Assembly: GCA_963662705.2 (NCBI GenBank)
Contig: OY759767.1
Span: 3,596,001-3,660,000, forward strand
Source: JAPPHA01 sp963662705
Lineage (GTDB): Bacteria > Pseudomonadota > Alphaproteobacteria > Rhodobacterales > Rhodobacteraceae
Length of the DNA stretch: 64,000 bases
Reading direction: 5' to 3'
Of this stretch, positions 1 through 9,124 are shown in pieces. How positions within the stretch are numbered: position 1 is the first letter of the stretch; each line of letters begins with the position of its first letter. A program made the translations under genes and the position numbers. The notes under the pieces were generated by a model that searched no databases, was not told the origin of the DNA, and saw nothing but the letters and a program-made list of their open reading frames with translations.

Positions 1-339
1 CCGGACGAGCCCGCGGGGTTTTGGCGAGCATCCGTAGAAGACGGCTGCAGAACAGGAGGTTTGGGTGAAGAAGGTTGACCAGTCAAGGTTGCCAATGGGT
101 GCGGCATGCGATGGGAAAGAGAGATCCATCGGGGCAAGGTCATCGCTTTCGAAATTTCGGTTCTCGGGCTTGCCTTCGTTTTGCCTCGAACAAGGCGCGA
201 TGAGGCGGGCCCATGAAGGAATTCTTCCCGATTTTCTCGGGCGACCACCGACCCATGACGCGAGAACGTCCCCCGCCAAGACCTTCGTGAAAGGCTTATG
301 ATCGCCGTCCCGACCATTCTCTCGAGCCGGGGGCGAAAC
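1..339. other. No recognisable gene
   Basis: Only short overlapping reading frames are present and none resembles a known family. A purine-rich AGGAGG lies just before a possible GTG start near position 64, but the 78-codon frame that follows is not recognisable. Part of this stretch may be the decayed 5' portion of the ISAs1-like transposase relic that becomes readable from about 340. Confidence 0.4.
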
Positions 340-790
340 CCGTGCCGACATGGCCGAAAACGGCAAGATCAAGGAAGATTTCCTGCATCTGTTCATGACA
401 CCGCGGCACGAAATTCCAAGCCGAAATGCGTTCTCCGACATCTTCGACAGGCTTGATCCCGACGTGGTGGACCATGTCTTCGCGTGCCTTTCGAGGGGTC
501 GGGTGAAGCGGCCGGCGGCCGAGTTCCCGGACGACATCAATCGCCATTGACGGCGGGCCCTTGCCGGTTTTTCGCCGATGTCCTGCGGTTTCGGGCATTG
601 CATCGCTTGCACGCATTCGCCGCCGAGTCGTTGCCCGTTCTCACCCAGGTGGCGGTCGACGGGATTCGACCAAGATCGCGGCGAATCCGGAGTTAATGGA
701 CCTTCGAGGCGGGGCGGTGGTAACGGCGGACGTGATGCGCAAGTATTTGACAAGCATGCGCAGGCTGGAACCAGGCTTGACGGGGGCTGC
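340..790 (+). pseudogene. Relic of an ISAs1-family transposase
   Basis: Three plus-strand frames together give ISAs1-like segments in the correct order. Around 350-480 one reads KIKEDFLHLF followed by HEIPSRNAFSDIFDRLDPD, like the family's N-terminal 'GIPSHDTF..FxxLDP' block. Around 600-660 comes HAFAAESLPVLTQVAVDG, like 'VSAFAAExxLVLGQVKVD'. Around 680-750 comes NPELMDLRGGAVVTADVM, like 'IPELLxxLDLxGxxVTxDAM'. Changing frame between them needs at least two frameshifts, and the C-terminal half with the last acidic residues is missing. It is a dead fragment; no terminal inverted repeats were recognised. Confidence 0.6.
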
Positions 791-1173
791 ACGGGCAACC
801 CCTTTTGCTGCAAGCGGGTACAGTGTACGCCTGCCGCGTATCGCGAATAATCTGAGGTGACAGGGCGGCCCTTTGATCCTATGATCCAAACAGACATTCT
901 TCGCCGATTTCATCGCCATGCTCCGCCATACCGGGCAAAACGAAAGCAACCCTTCAAAATAGCCTGTGTCTGTTTCGAGTCACGGCAACTGTGCACGAAC
1001 GAATCGCAAAGTTCGACATGTTTGCCGCAGCGCCCTGCCGAAACCCGATCCCGGCCTGCCGAACAACCCGCCAACCGAATGTTTCGTGATCCTCCACTGC
1101 AAACCGTCCTTTCCAATGCAAACCGGACAAGACGAGATCCCCGGTCCCGGGTGGTAGAGCCGGAAACCACACA
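791..1173. other. Intergenic region, probable promoter region of the downstream operon
   Basis: About 380 bases lie between the transposase relic and the first operon gene. Short frames exist on both strands, but none shows family-like sequence or a convincing ribosome binding site. The promoter of the 1174-8846 operon should be here; I could not place -35 and -10 boxes with confidence. Confidence 0.35.
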
Positions 1174-2226
1174 ATGAGTCAAAGTTTTTCCCGGACAACG
1201 ATTCTCGCAGTCCGGACTGCCATTTCCAGGATCCCGCGGGTCGGTCTGGCCTGCCTGCCGACACCTCTACAAGAAGCGAAACGCCTGTCGGATGCGCTCG
1301 GGGGACCAAGGATTTTCGTCAAGCGCGACGATCTGACCGGCGTGGCCTTCGGCGGCAACAAGACACGGAACCTGGAGTTCCGGCTGGCGGCCGCGAAAGC
1401 GTCCGGCGCGGATGTCATCGTGATGGAGTTGGACCAGCAGTCGAATTCCGCCCGCCAGACCGCGGGCTGCTGCAATCGGCTCGGCATGGACACGATCCTG
1501 ATCCTTGAAGGCTCCGAACCGGTGGAAATCCAGGGCAACCTGCTCGTGGACTACCTGCTCGGCGCCGACGTGCGTTTCGCACACTCCCGCGCCGAGCAGG
1601 CGCGCATAAGCCGGGACGCAGTCGCCGAAGCCCGGGCCGTCGGCCGAACGCCATGCCTGCTGAACGATATTCCGATGTTCGACGAGGGTTCCGCCATCGC
1701 CTACCTCGAAAGCACGTGCGAAATCATCGAAACACTCGCGACGCAAGGCCTTTCGCCAGATTGCCTCTACATGTCCTCCTCCGGCAAGGGACAGGCGGGA
1801 CAGGTCCTGGCGCAGAAACTGCTCGGGGGCTTCCGGGTCCGCGGCATCACGGCAACGGACGAATTCGATATCCCGCCTCGTGGCGCAGAAATCGCGAATC
1901 GTACGGCCCGTACGCTGGGGCTCGACCTGGAAGTCACGCCGGAGGACATAGTCAACGACGCCACCCATGTGGGTGCCGGATACGGAATTCCGAGCGACGC
2001 GGGAAACGAGGCGGTTCTCCTGTTCGCACGAACGGAAGGAATCGTGCTCGATCCCGTGTACACCGGAAAAGCCGCGGCAGGGATGATCAACCATATCCGC
2101 CGCGGCGATTTCGAGCGTGACGAGGTCGTGGTCTTCGTCCACACGGGCGGAACGCCCGCGATCTTCACGCACAACCACCTCTGGCTCGATCGGCGGGCCA
2201 GGCTCAGGAAAGGAGACCAACCATGA
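1174..2226 (+). CDS. D-cysteine desulfhydrase / ACC-deaminase family PLP enzyme
   Basis: A 350-residue fold-type II PLP enzyme of the D-cysteine desulfhydrase / 1-aminocyclopropane-1-carboxylate deaminase family. The N-terminal block LPTPLQEAKRLSDALGG is followed by KRDDLTG and GGNKTRNLEF, where Lys63 is the expected Schiff-base lysine. A glycine/serine-rich SSSGKGQAG segment and a C-terminal HTGGTPAIF segment complete the PLP pocket. Such enzymes release ammonia with pyruvate or 2-oxobutyrate from D-cysteine, ACC or related small amino acids; the exact substrate cannot be read from sequence. Its stop overlaps the start of the ABC binding protein (ATGA), so it leads an operon with a peptide-type importer and probably degrades the imported amino acid. 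Confidence 0.85.
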   Translation: MSQSFSRTTILAVRTAISRIPRVGLACLPTPLQEAKRLSDALGGPRIFVKRDDLTGVAFGGNKTRNLEFRLAAAKASGADVIVMELDQQSNSARQTAGCCNRLGMDTILILEGSEPVEIQGNLLVDYLLGADVRFAHSRAEQARISRDAVAEARAVGRTPCLLNDIPMFDEGSAIAYLESTCEIIETLATQGLSPDCLYMSSSGKGQAGQVLAQKLLGGFRVRGITATDEFDIPPRGAEIANRTARTLGLDLEVTPEDIVNDATHVGAGYGIPSDAGNEAVLLFARTEGIVLDPVYTGKAAAGMINHIRRGDFERDEVVVFVHTGGTPAIFTHNHLWLDRRARLRKGDQP

Positions 2227-3827
2227 AACCTGTTATCCACCGAATACACCGCCTGCTACTTGCAAGCACTGCGGGCCTGATTGCGGCGACGATGAGCGCG
2301 TCGGCGGGTCCGGACGACAATACGCTGGTCTACGGCCACGGCGTGGCGATCACCGATATCGGACCGGCATTCAACGCGTTCCTGCAATACCCGGCGGGTT
2401 ACGAGGCCGGTTTCGTGATTTTTGACCGGCTTGTCACCTTCGACGACCAGTTGACATTCAATCCGCAACTCGCCGAGAGCTGGACTATCGCCGATGACCA
2501 GAAATCCGTCACCTTCAAGCTCCGGGCTGGCGCGACATTCCACGACGGAACGCCGATCAACGCCGAAGCGATCAAGTTCAACGTCGAACGGATGATGGAT
2601 CCGGAGATCAACACGACCAACCGCCCGCTCTGGGATCCGATCGCGGGTGCAGATGTCGTCGACGACCTTACCGTGCGTCTACGGACCCACGAACCGTTCG
2701 CACTCTTGCTCAACACGCTTGCACATGGTTCCGGCGCCATCCTCAGCCCGACCGCAATCATGGAAAACGGACAGGAGAGCGAGACACAGAACCCGGTCGG
2801 CTCTGGTCCCTACATGGTGGAGTCGTTCAATCCCGGTCTGGAACTCGTGCTGGCAGCCTACGAGGGATACTGGGCCGGAAAGCCATCGCTCGACAAGGTC
2901 ATCTTCCGCTACGTGCCCGAGGCCGCAACTCGTGTTTCGGCACTGCAAAGCGGCGAGGTCGACGTCATCGACAACGTGCCGACGCATCTGGTCGCGCAGA
3001 TCGAATCCGACGACGGGCTGCAGCTGCTGACCGCTCCATCGCTTCGTCCGATGGGCCTCGCCATGCTCACCACCATCCCTCCGCTCGACAACGTCGAAGT
3101 GCGTCGGGCGCTGAACCACGCGATTCCGGTGGACGCCATCGCCGAGAAGCTGTTCCTCGGTCAGGCCATGGCCTCGAACTCACCGCTCGCGTTCAACACC
3201 GTGGGACATCATGGCAACGAGCCGTATGCCTACGATCCCGACAAGGCGCGTGAAATGCTCGCCGCCGCGGGACTGACGGACAGTGACGGAAATGGCATCG
3301 TGGAGCATGACGGCGAAGATCTTTCCTTCACGCTCCTGGTTCCCGAAGGCGTGTTCGCAAATGACGTGCTGGTTGCCGAGACCGCCGCGGCGGCACTCCA
3401 GGAAGTCGGCGTCGGCATCGAGATCCGCAAGATCGAGCGGAGTTCCTTCTGGGATACGCTGCGCCTGCCGGTTGCGGACACCGGATGGCAGATCGGAATG
3501 TTCGGCTTCAACCCGTCCAACGCATCGGGGCTGTACCACCTTGATTCGATGTACACCTCCAATCCGGACAATGCGGACCGTCCCTCCGTCTGGAACATCA
3601 CCCGCTTCACCAATGCGGAAGTCGACGATTTGCTCGCCAGGGCGACGGTAACCGTCGACGGGGAGGCACGGGCGGCCATCCTTGCGGACGTGCAGGAGAT
3701 CATCTGGAGCGAAGCACCGTACATCTGGCTGCACGTCAACAACATCATCTCGGCAGCGCGCGCCGACCTCGGCGGGGTAGAGGTCTGGCCGGTGATCTTC
3801 ACCATCGTCCGCGGCGGGAGCTACTAG
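2223..3827 (+). CDS. ABC transporter substrate-binding protein, peptide type (SBP family 5)
   Basis: A 534-residue periplasmic solute-binding protein of the dipeptide/oligopeptide/nickel family. Residues 1-29 form a signal peptide ending at SASAG. The typical family blocks follow: LVYGHG near the mature N terminus, ESWTIADDQKSVTFKLR, GATFHDGTPINAEAIKFNV near 100, GSGPYMVE near 195, and YDPDKAREMLAAAG near 345. The ATG overlaps the preceding stop and has an AGGAGA ribosome binding site inside the upstream gene. It delivers substrate to the permeases encoded just downstream. The operon context (PLP desulfhydrase, amidohydrolase) suggests an amino-acid derivative or short peptide rather than nickel. 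Confidence 0.92.
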   Translation: MKPVIHRIHRLLLASTAGLIAATMSASAGPDDNTLVYGHGVAITDIGPAFNAFLQYPAGYEAGFVIFDRLVTFDDQLTFNPQLAESWTIADDQKSVTFKLRAGATFHDGTPINAEAIKFNVERMMDPEINTTNRPLWDPIAGADVVDDLTVRLRTHEPFALLLNTLAHGSGAILSPTAIMENGQESETQNPVGSGPYMVESFNPGLELVLAAYEGYWAGKPSLDKVIFRYVPEAATRVSALQSGEVDVIDNVPTHLVAQIESDDGLQLLTAPSLRPMGLAMLTTIPPLDNVEVRRALNHAIPVDAIAEKLFLGQAMASNSPLAFNTVGHHGNEPYAYDPDKAREMLAAAGLTDSDGNGIVEHDGEDLSFTLLVPEGVFANDVLVAETAAAALQEVGVGIEIRKIERSSFWDTLRLPVADTGWQIGMFGFNPSNASGLYHLDSMYTSNPDNADRPSVWNITRFTNAEVDDLLARATVTVDGEARAAILADVQEIIWSEAPYIWLHVNNIISAARADLGGVEVWPVIFTIVRGGSY

Positions 3828-3866
3828 CCGCACTTCGCACGGCTGGATCCTTTTGAAGGCCCGGCA

Positions 3867-4814
3867 GTGCCCGCCCTTGCGACATCGACCCCGATTCTCC
3901 GTTTCCTCGGACTTCGGGGGCTTCGCGCGGTGGCGATCGCATTCGCGGTCGCCACCATCCTCTTCTTCCTCTTCAGCCTGGTTCCCGGAGACCAGGCCGC
4001 CTATCTTGCCGGACCCGGGTCGACACAGGCGGAAATCGACCGGCTGCGGGAGTCGCTCGGACTGAACGATCCCCTGCTCGTCCAGTATTTCCGGCATATG
4101 AGCGGCCTGATCCAGGGCGACTTCGGCATCTCGGAAACCTTCAAGTCGGGCCCGCTTCCCTTCATCCTCGAGCGCATCCCGGCGACTCTGGCCCTGACGG
4201 CTTCCGCGATCGGCCTGACCATCCTGATCGGCATCCCGGCGGGTCTCGCCGCCGCCATGTTCCACACCCGCATCCCGGATCTCGCAATCTCGGTTTCCGT
4301 GGTCGCATTGCTTGCAGTTCCGAATTTCTGGCTGGGGCTGCTGCTGCTCTCTTTCTTCTCCGTGCAACTCGGCTGGCTTCCGAGTTTCGGCTTCTCGGGA
4401 CCTGCCTCCCTGATCTTGCCATCCCTTGCACTGGCGGCGCGACTGATCGCGCTGGTGGCACGGATGACCCGCGGCGTCACCATCGACGAACTCGGCAAGG
4501 ACTACGTGCGCACCGCCCGGTCCAAGGGACTCGGCAGGACTGCCATCCTGCTCCGTCATGTCCTGCGCAACGTGATGATCCCAACCCTTACCGTGATCGG
4601 GTTGCAGACCGGCTACCTCCTTGGCGGGTCCGTGGTGATCGAGCGGCTTTTCGCCTGGCCCGGAATCGGCGACCTGATGATCAACGCGATCGGACAAAGG
4701 GACTACGCCGTCGCACAGGCCGTGACCATCATGTTCGTGATCGCGTTCCTGATCATCAACCTGATCGTCGAACTGCTCTACGTGCTGATCAATCCGCGCA
4801 TGAGGGCAGCATGA
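3867..4814 (+). CDS. ABC transporter permease, DppB type
   Basis: A 315-residue inner-membrane permease with about six hydrophobic segments. The first (residues 15-40, ending at SLVPGDQ) is followed by the large periplasmic loop with LNDPLLVQYFRHM, characteristic of DppB/OppB. The cytoplasmic ATPase-contact loop DYVRTARSKGLG lies near residues 212-223, and a family-typical RLFAWPGIGDLMINAI segment near 267. I chose a GTG start at 3867, preceded by a weak TGAAGG. Forty bases containing a small AGCCG/CGGCT hairpin (3826-3844) separate it from the binding-protein gene, a usual arrangement for keeping the binding protein in excess. The end overlaps the next permease by ATGA. Confidence 0.92.
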   Translation: MPALATSTPILRFLGLRGLRAVAIAFAVATILFFLFSLVPGDQAAYLAGPGSTQAEIDRLRESLGLNDPLLVQYFRHMSGLIQGDFGISETFKSGPLPFILERIPATLALTASAIGLTILIGIPAGLAAAMFHTRIPDLAISVSVVALLAVPNFWLGLLLLSFFSVQLGWLPSFGFSGPASLILPSLALAARLIALVARMTRGVTIDELGKDYVRTARSKGLGRTAILLRHVLRNVMIPTLTVIGLQTGYLLGGSVVIERLFAWPGIGDLMINAIGQRDYAVAQAVTIMFVIAFLIINLIVELLYVLINPRMRAA

Positions 4815-5683
4815 ACACCATGGGACCGGAAACTGTATCGATGAAGGCACGCGGCACGTTTACCGCGCGCTGGTTGCGGCAGAATGTCTACCTCGCTTCC
4901 GGTTCCTTCCTTCTTCTCTGTTTCCTGGTCGCGGCGCTTTTCGGGGAGCAGATCGCACCTTACGGAGCGGACAAGCAGAACCTGCTGGAAGCCCTCGAGG
5001 GCCCGAGCGCCGCCCACTGGCTCGGAACCGACCCGCTCGGACGCGACCTCCTGAGCCGGGTCGTCATCGGCACCCGGCATACCCTGTCTGTCGCGCTCAT
5101 CTCGGTCGGCCTGTCCTGTTCCTTCGGCGTCCTGCTCGGATTGATATCCGGCTTCGTTCAGGGTCCGCTGGCGATCGCGGTGGACGCGGTCGTGGACGTC
5201 GCCCTCACCATCCCGAACATGGTTCTGGCCATCGCCATCGCGGCCGTCATGGGCGCCGGGCTGACCGGGCTGATCCTGGCCATCAGCATCTCCTTCACCC
5301 CGCCAATTGCCCGTATCGTCCGCGGACGCGTGATGGAGATCAGGGAGGAGGACTTCATCGCGGCTGCGCGCACCATCGGGGTCCGTCGTTGGCGCATACT
5401 CCTGCGCCATGTCCTGCCGAACGCGGCCACGGTTATCGTCATCGAGGCGAGCCTGCAGGCCGGTCAGGCGGTGCTGACGGCGACCGCGCTGGGATTCCTT
5501 GGGCTCGGCGTGCAGCCACCGACGCCGGAATGGGGCACCCTGCTCGGCTCGGGGCGTGAATACCTGCATGCGGCACCCTTCATGGTTATCGCGCCAGGCC
5601 TCGCGATCTCGCTGATGGTGCTGGGATTCAACCTTTTGGGAGACGGACTTCGCGACTGGCTGGATCCAAGGGTCGGCAACTGA
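4811..5683 (+). CDS. ABC transporter permease, DppC type
   Basis: The second integral-membrane subunit, 290 residues. The N-terminal cytoplasmic tail and first helix (about 30-50) are followed by the DppC-typical HWLGTDPLGRDLLSRV segment near residues 73-88. The EAA loop reads DFIAAARTIGVRRWRILLR near 180-198, and EWGTLLGSG near 236 is another family signature. It forms a heterodimeric channel with the upstream DppB-type protein. The start codon overlaps the previous stop by ATGA, showing translational coupling. Confidence 0.92.
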   Translation: MNTMGPETVSMKARGTFTARWLRQNVYLASGSFLLLCFLVAALFGEQIAPYGADKQNLLEALEGPSAAHWLGTDPLGRDLLSRVVIGTRHTLSVALISVGLSCSFGVLLGLISGFVQGPLAIAVDAVVDVALTIPNMVLAIAIAAVMGAGLTGLILAISISFTPPIARIVRGRVMEIREEDFIAAARTIGVRRWRILLRHVLPNAATVIVIEASLQAGQAVLTATALGFLGLGVQPPTPEWGTLLGSGREYLHAAPFMVIAPGLAISLMVLGFNLLGDGLRDWLDPRVGN

Positions 5684-5698
5684 GGGAGACTAAACAAA

Positions 5699-6805
5699 AT
5701 GCAAATCGTGGATTGCCACGGGCACATCTTTCCGCCACTCGCCGAGCCCTGCGGGTTCGCGAGCAGCGCGGAGCACCGCCTCCACCTGCAGTGGGGAATG
5801 CACACCCATCGAGCCCAGCCGGTTGTCCGCAGCCGGGATGGCGCGACCGTTTCCGAGCGGCATCTCTGGGATTCGGACGATCCGTCCGAGACGGGCCGGA
5901 AGGAGGATCTGGATTTCCGGGTAGACGGAAATGGCCGCCTGGCATGGACCGTAGATGGCGAGGACCATTACGTGCAATTCCTGAGCCCCGGGACCCGCCA
6001 CTGCGACAGTCCCGCGGAAACAATCATCGCGCAGATGGACTATATTGGCGTCGAGACGATGGTTCTGCAAAATGATCATCTCTATGGAAATTCGGCCGGT
6101 ATCTTCAAGGCAGCCATGGAGCGGTTTCCGGGCCGTTTCATCGGCCTCGCGCAGGTCGAGGAGGGGTCCGCCTGGCAGGACCGGGAGATCGAACGGCTGG
6201 AAGACCAGATTACCGAGTCCGGGATGTCGGGGCTGTATTTCACCCTCAACGGTTTCATGCGTTCCGGCTGGAAGGAGACCTATGCCGCCGGCGCCTTCGA
6301 CGATTTCTGGACGACGGTTGACCGTCTCGGAGTTCCCGTCTTCTGGGTGTTTCCCGCCGAAACCCCCTGGGGCGGTTTCCTGCAGGAAATGAACCGCTTC
6401 GCGGACTGGTTCGCGCGTTTCCCGCGCATCCGCTCGGTCATCGTCCATGGCTGGCCGACCGCGGCCTTCGACGACGGTTCCGGCAATATCCGCTGGCCTG
6501 GCGTCGTGGCGCGGATCCAGGAGGACTTTCCGGTTTTCACCGAGGTCCTCTACCCGATCGCCTGGGGGCGCGACCACGCCTACCCCTACGGCGCCGCGAT
6601 TCGCCACGTCCGTCAGTTCCATGACCGGTTCGGCGCCAGCCGCATGATCTGGGGTTCGGACATGCCAAATGTGGAACGCTACTGCACCTATCGGCAGAGC
6701 CTCGACTATGTCCTGCTGAACAGTGGTTTCCTGACCAAGACCGAACGCGCTGCCGTCTTCGGCGGCAATTGCCTCTCCCTCTTTCGTCCCGACGACGGCC
6801 GGTGA
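5699..6805 (+). CDS. Amidohydrolase-family metal-dependent hydrolase or decarboxylase
   Basis: A 368-residue TIM-barrel protein of the amidohydrolase-2 type. The first strand carries the metal motif DCHGHIF at residues 4-10 (His-x-His). A histidine in VIVHGWP near residue 250 and an aspartate in MIWGSDMPN near 320 fit the remaining metal and catalytic positions. The C-terminal segment VFGGNCLSLFRPD matches the 'I.gxNAxrlf' end of the family. Members hydrolyse or decarboxylate cyclic and carboxylated substrates. It lies between the permease and ATPase genes, so it probably acts on the imported compound before or after the PLP enzyme. The substrate is unknown. Confidence 0.8.
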   Translation: MQIVDCHGHIFPPLAEPCGFASSAEHRLHLQWGMHTHRAQPVVRSRDGATVSERHLWDSDDPSETGRKEDLDFRVDGNGRLAWTVDGEDHYVQFLSPGTRHCDSPAETIIAQMDYIGVETMVLQNDHLYGNSAGIFKAAMERFPGRFIGLAQVEEGSAWQDREIERLEDQITESGMSGLYFTLNGFMRSGWKETYAAGAFDDFWTTVDRLGVPVFWVFPAETPWGGFLQEMNRFADWFARFPRIRSVIVHGWPTAAFDDGSGNIRWPGVVARIQEDFPVFTEVLYPIAWGRDHAYPYGAAIRHVRQFHDRFGASRMIWGSDMPNVERYCTYRQSLDYVLLNSGFLTKTERAAVFGGNCLSLFRPDDGR

Positions 6806-7851
6806 CGGAGGCAGTGGAACGCCTTGAACCTGGCCCGGATGTCGCCGCGTCCGGGGGAGCCCTCCTGCGCGTGCGTGATCTTTCGGTGCGTTTCCACATG
6901 CTCCGGCGGACCGTTCACGCGGTGAACGGCATCTCGTTCGACGTGCAGGAAGGCGAAACCTTCGCCATCGTCGGCGAGTCCGGAAGCGGCAAGAGCGTTA
7001 CCGCGCTGTCCCTCCTCAAGCTTCTTCCCATGCCGCCAGCCCGGATCGCCGGCGGATCGGTCCTCTTCGATGGTATCGACCTGATCCAGCTGCCCGAGAA
7101 ACGGTTGCAGGAACTGCGCGGTCCTGCGGCAAGCTACGTGTTCCAGGAACCGATGACCTCGCTCAATCCGTCCATGAAGATCGGGTGGCAGATCGCGGAG
7201 GCCCATGCCCGGCACTTCGGAGTGGATCGGAAGAAGGCGCTCGCACATGCACGAAACCTCCTGGAAAAGGTCCAGCTCCCTGACGCGGAAGAGCGACTGG
7301 ACGCCTACCCGCATCAGCTTTCCGGCGGCATGCGGCAGCGGGTCATGATCGCAATCGCCCTCGCCTGCTCGCCACGCCTCCTGATCGCCGATGAACCGAC
7401 CACTGCGCTCGACGTGACCATACAGGCGCAAATCCTGGACCTCCTTTCCGATCTCCAGAGAACGACCGGTGCGGGAATGATCCTGATCACGCACGACCTC
7501 GCGGTCGTCGCCGAATACGCGGATCGGATGATGGTCATGTATGCGGGCCGCAAGGTGGAAGAAGGTCCGGTGGAAGAGCTGCTGACCAATCCCAGGCATC
7601 CGTATACACTCGGACTCATCCAGGCGGTCCCCAGGCTCGGATCGAGTCTCGAGGAGGGAACGGCACACCAGCTCTCGGAAATACCTGGCGTCGTGCCCCT
7701 GCTCGACCGGCCCATCGCCGGATGCCCGTTCGCACCCCGATGCCGTTACGCGATCGACCGGTGTCGGAGCGAGGCGCCGGCATTCGAGGAAATCGCCGAT
7801 GGACACGGCGCTACGTGCTTTCAGACCGCCCTGGTCGGAGCGGACGCATGA
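6802..7851 (+). CDS. ABC transporter ATP-binding protein, DppD type
   Basis: A 349-residue ATPase. Walker A is GESGSGKSVT, the signature is LSGGMRQR, Walker B is LLIADEPTTALD, and the switch histidine lies in LITHDLAVV. The C-terminal oligopeptide-transporter extension carries the cysteine cluster CPFAPRCRYAIDRC, which in characterised DppD-type subunits binds an iron-sulfur cluster. I chose the GTG at 6802, which overlaps the amidohydrolase stop as GTGA. An in-frame ATG at 6769 would overlap the upstream gene by 37 bases and adds a basic tail not seen in the family. It pairs with the following ATPase to power the importer. Confidence 0.9.
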   Translation: MTEAVERLEPGPDVAASGGALLRVRDLSVRFHMLRRTVHAVNGISFDVQEGETFAIVGESGSGKSVTALSLLKLLPMPPARIAGGSVLFDGIDLIQLPEKRLQELRGPAASYVFQEPMTSLNPSMKIGWQIAEAHARHFGVDRKKALAHARNLLEKVQLPDAEERLDAYPHQLSGGMRQRVMIAIALACSPRLLIADEPTTALDVTIQAQILDLLSDLQRTTGAGMILITHDLAVVAEYADRMMVMYAGRKVEEGPVEELLTNPRHPYTLGLIQAVPRLGSSLEEGTAHQLSEIPGVVPLLDRPIAGCPFAPRCRYAIDRCRSEAPAFEEIADGHGATCFQTALVGADA

Positions 7852-8846
7852 ATGACGCAATTCGCGGTCCCGAAGTGCTCCTCGAGGCAGAAGGGCTGAC
7901 CAAGCACTTCCTCGTCCGACAGGGCGCGTTCGGTTCGGCGCAGGGTATCGTACAGGCCGTCGACAACGTCTCTTTCCGCATCCATCGCGGGGAAGCGCTT
8001 GGGCTGGTTGGAGAGAGCGGCTGCGGCAAATCGACGATCGCGAAACTGATTACCTGTCTTCACCGGCCAACGGCGGGACGGATCCGGCTTGGCGGACAGA
8101 CAATCTCCGAATTGTCCGAAGAACAGTTGCGCCCCATCCGCAGCCGGGTGCAGATGGTGTTTCAGGATCCCTATTCCTCGCTCAATCCGCGCATGACCGC
8201 AGGCGAGATCGTCGGAGAGCCGCTTCGGGAACACGGGCGGGGTTCGTCCGCGGAACGCCGGAAAAGCGTCGCGGCGCTTTTCCGACAGGTGGGCCTCCGT
8301 CCGGAACTCGCAACAAACTATCCGGACGCGTTTTCCGGCGGACAGCGGCAGAGAATCGGGATCGCCCGTGCGCTCGCGCTCAAGCCGGAGCTCATCGTCG
8401 CCGACGAACCGGTCTCCGCGCTGGATGTCTCGGTGCAGGCACAGGTCATCAACCTGATGGCCCGGCTACGTGCTGAGACCGGAGTCGCCTATCTCTTCGT
8501 CTCTCATGACCTCGCCGTGGTCGAGCACATCAGCGACCGGGTCGCCGTCATGTATCTGGGCCAGTTGGTCGAGATCGCCTCCAAGCGGGACCTCTTCTCC
8601 GCACCGCGCCATCCTTACACAGAAATGCTGATGCAGTCGGTTCCATCGATGGACCGCCGCCGGAAACCGCGAAGACTGGCGGTCGGCGAAGTGCCAAGCC
8701 CGCTCAATCCCCCGTCCGGCTGCAGGTACCGCACCAGGTGCCCGATCGCCGAGCCCCGGTGCAGCCGAACCGTGCCGGCCCTGCAACGCATCGGGCAGGA
8801 ACATCTTGCCGCGTGCCATGTTCGGGCGGGTGCGAATGACGCTTGA
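7848..8846 (+). CDS. ABC transporter ATP-binding protein, DppF type
   Basis: A 332-residue second ATPase of the importer. Walker A is GESGCGKST, the Q-loop region MVFQDPYSSLNPRM is typical of DppF/OppF, the signature is FSGGQRQR, and Walker B is LIVADEPVSALD. The C-terminal extension has the CRYRTRCPIAEPRC cysteine cluster. The ATG at 7848 overlaps the preceding stop (ATGA); an upstream in-frame ATG at 7722 lies deep inside the previous gene and is unlikely. This completes a full five-component importer in the order binding protein, permease, permease, (amidohydrolase), ATPase, ATPase. Confidence 0.92.
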   Translation: MNDAIRGPEVLLEAEGLTKHFLVRQGAFGSAQGIVQAVDNVSFRIHRGEALGLVGESGCGKSTIAKLITCLHRPTAGRIRLGGQTISELSEEQLRPIRSRVQMVFQDPYSSLNPRMTAGEIVGEPLREHGRGSSAERRKSVAALFRQVGLRPELATNYPDAFSGGQRQRIGIARALALKPELIVADEPVSALDVSVQAQVINLMARLRAETGVAYLFVSHDLAVVEHISDRVAVMYLGQLVEIASKRDLFSAPRHPYTEMLMQSVPSMDRRRKPRRLAVGEVPSPLNPPSGCRYRTRCPIAEPRCSRTVPALQRIGQEHLAACHVRAGANDA

Positions 8847-9124
8847 TTACGGTTGACCCGGACGGAAGAGTCGATCTCCCCGAGTGGCCAAATACGTTCC
8901 GTCAAAGGCCGGCCCTTGTCGTCGCGTTTTCATTCATGGCTGCTGTTGCTGTCTGGAGTTGGGGCCTCGGCATCCTGGTCGCCGCCGCAGCATTTTCCAC
9001 TCCTGACGGCATGCCCCGCGTCATAGACGATGGTCACCCGGAATGCAGCGACCGGACTGGGTCAGTCCGTCGCGGCTGGGCACTACGTAGAGAAACCGGG
9101 ACGCGCCGGTTTTCGAATGGTTGA
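8843..9124 (+). CDS. Hypothetical short membrane protein or gene fragment, coupled to the ABC operon
   Basis: A 93-codon frame opens with TTG overlapping the ATPase stop as TTGA, the same coupling seen throughout this operon. Residues 22-50 form a convincing hydrophobic segment (PALVVAFSFMAAVAVWSWG and beyond), after which the sequence becomes polar and arginine-rich with no recognisable family. It could be the N-terminal stump of a multi-helix transporter such as an MFS protein whose remainder was lost, or simply a chance frame. I do not recognise it. Confidence 0.3.
   Translation: MITVDPDGRVDLPEWPNTFRQRPALVVAFSFMAAVAVWSWGLGILVAAAAFSTPDGMPRVIDDGHPECSDRTGSVRRGWALRRETGTRRFSNG

Noticed and set aside
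3180..4850. A 556-codon minus-strand frame opposite the binding-protein and permease genes
   Set aside because: It is antisense to two clearly real genes. Its composition (strings of Asp, Glu, Gln, His, Gly, Arg) is the usual shadow of GC-rich coding DNA, and it has no family motif.
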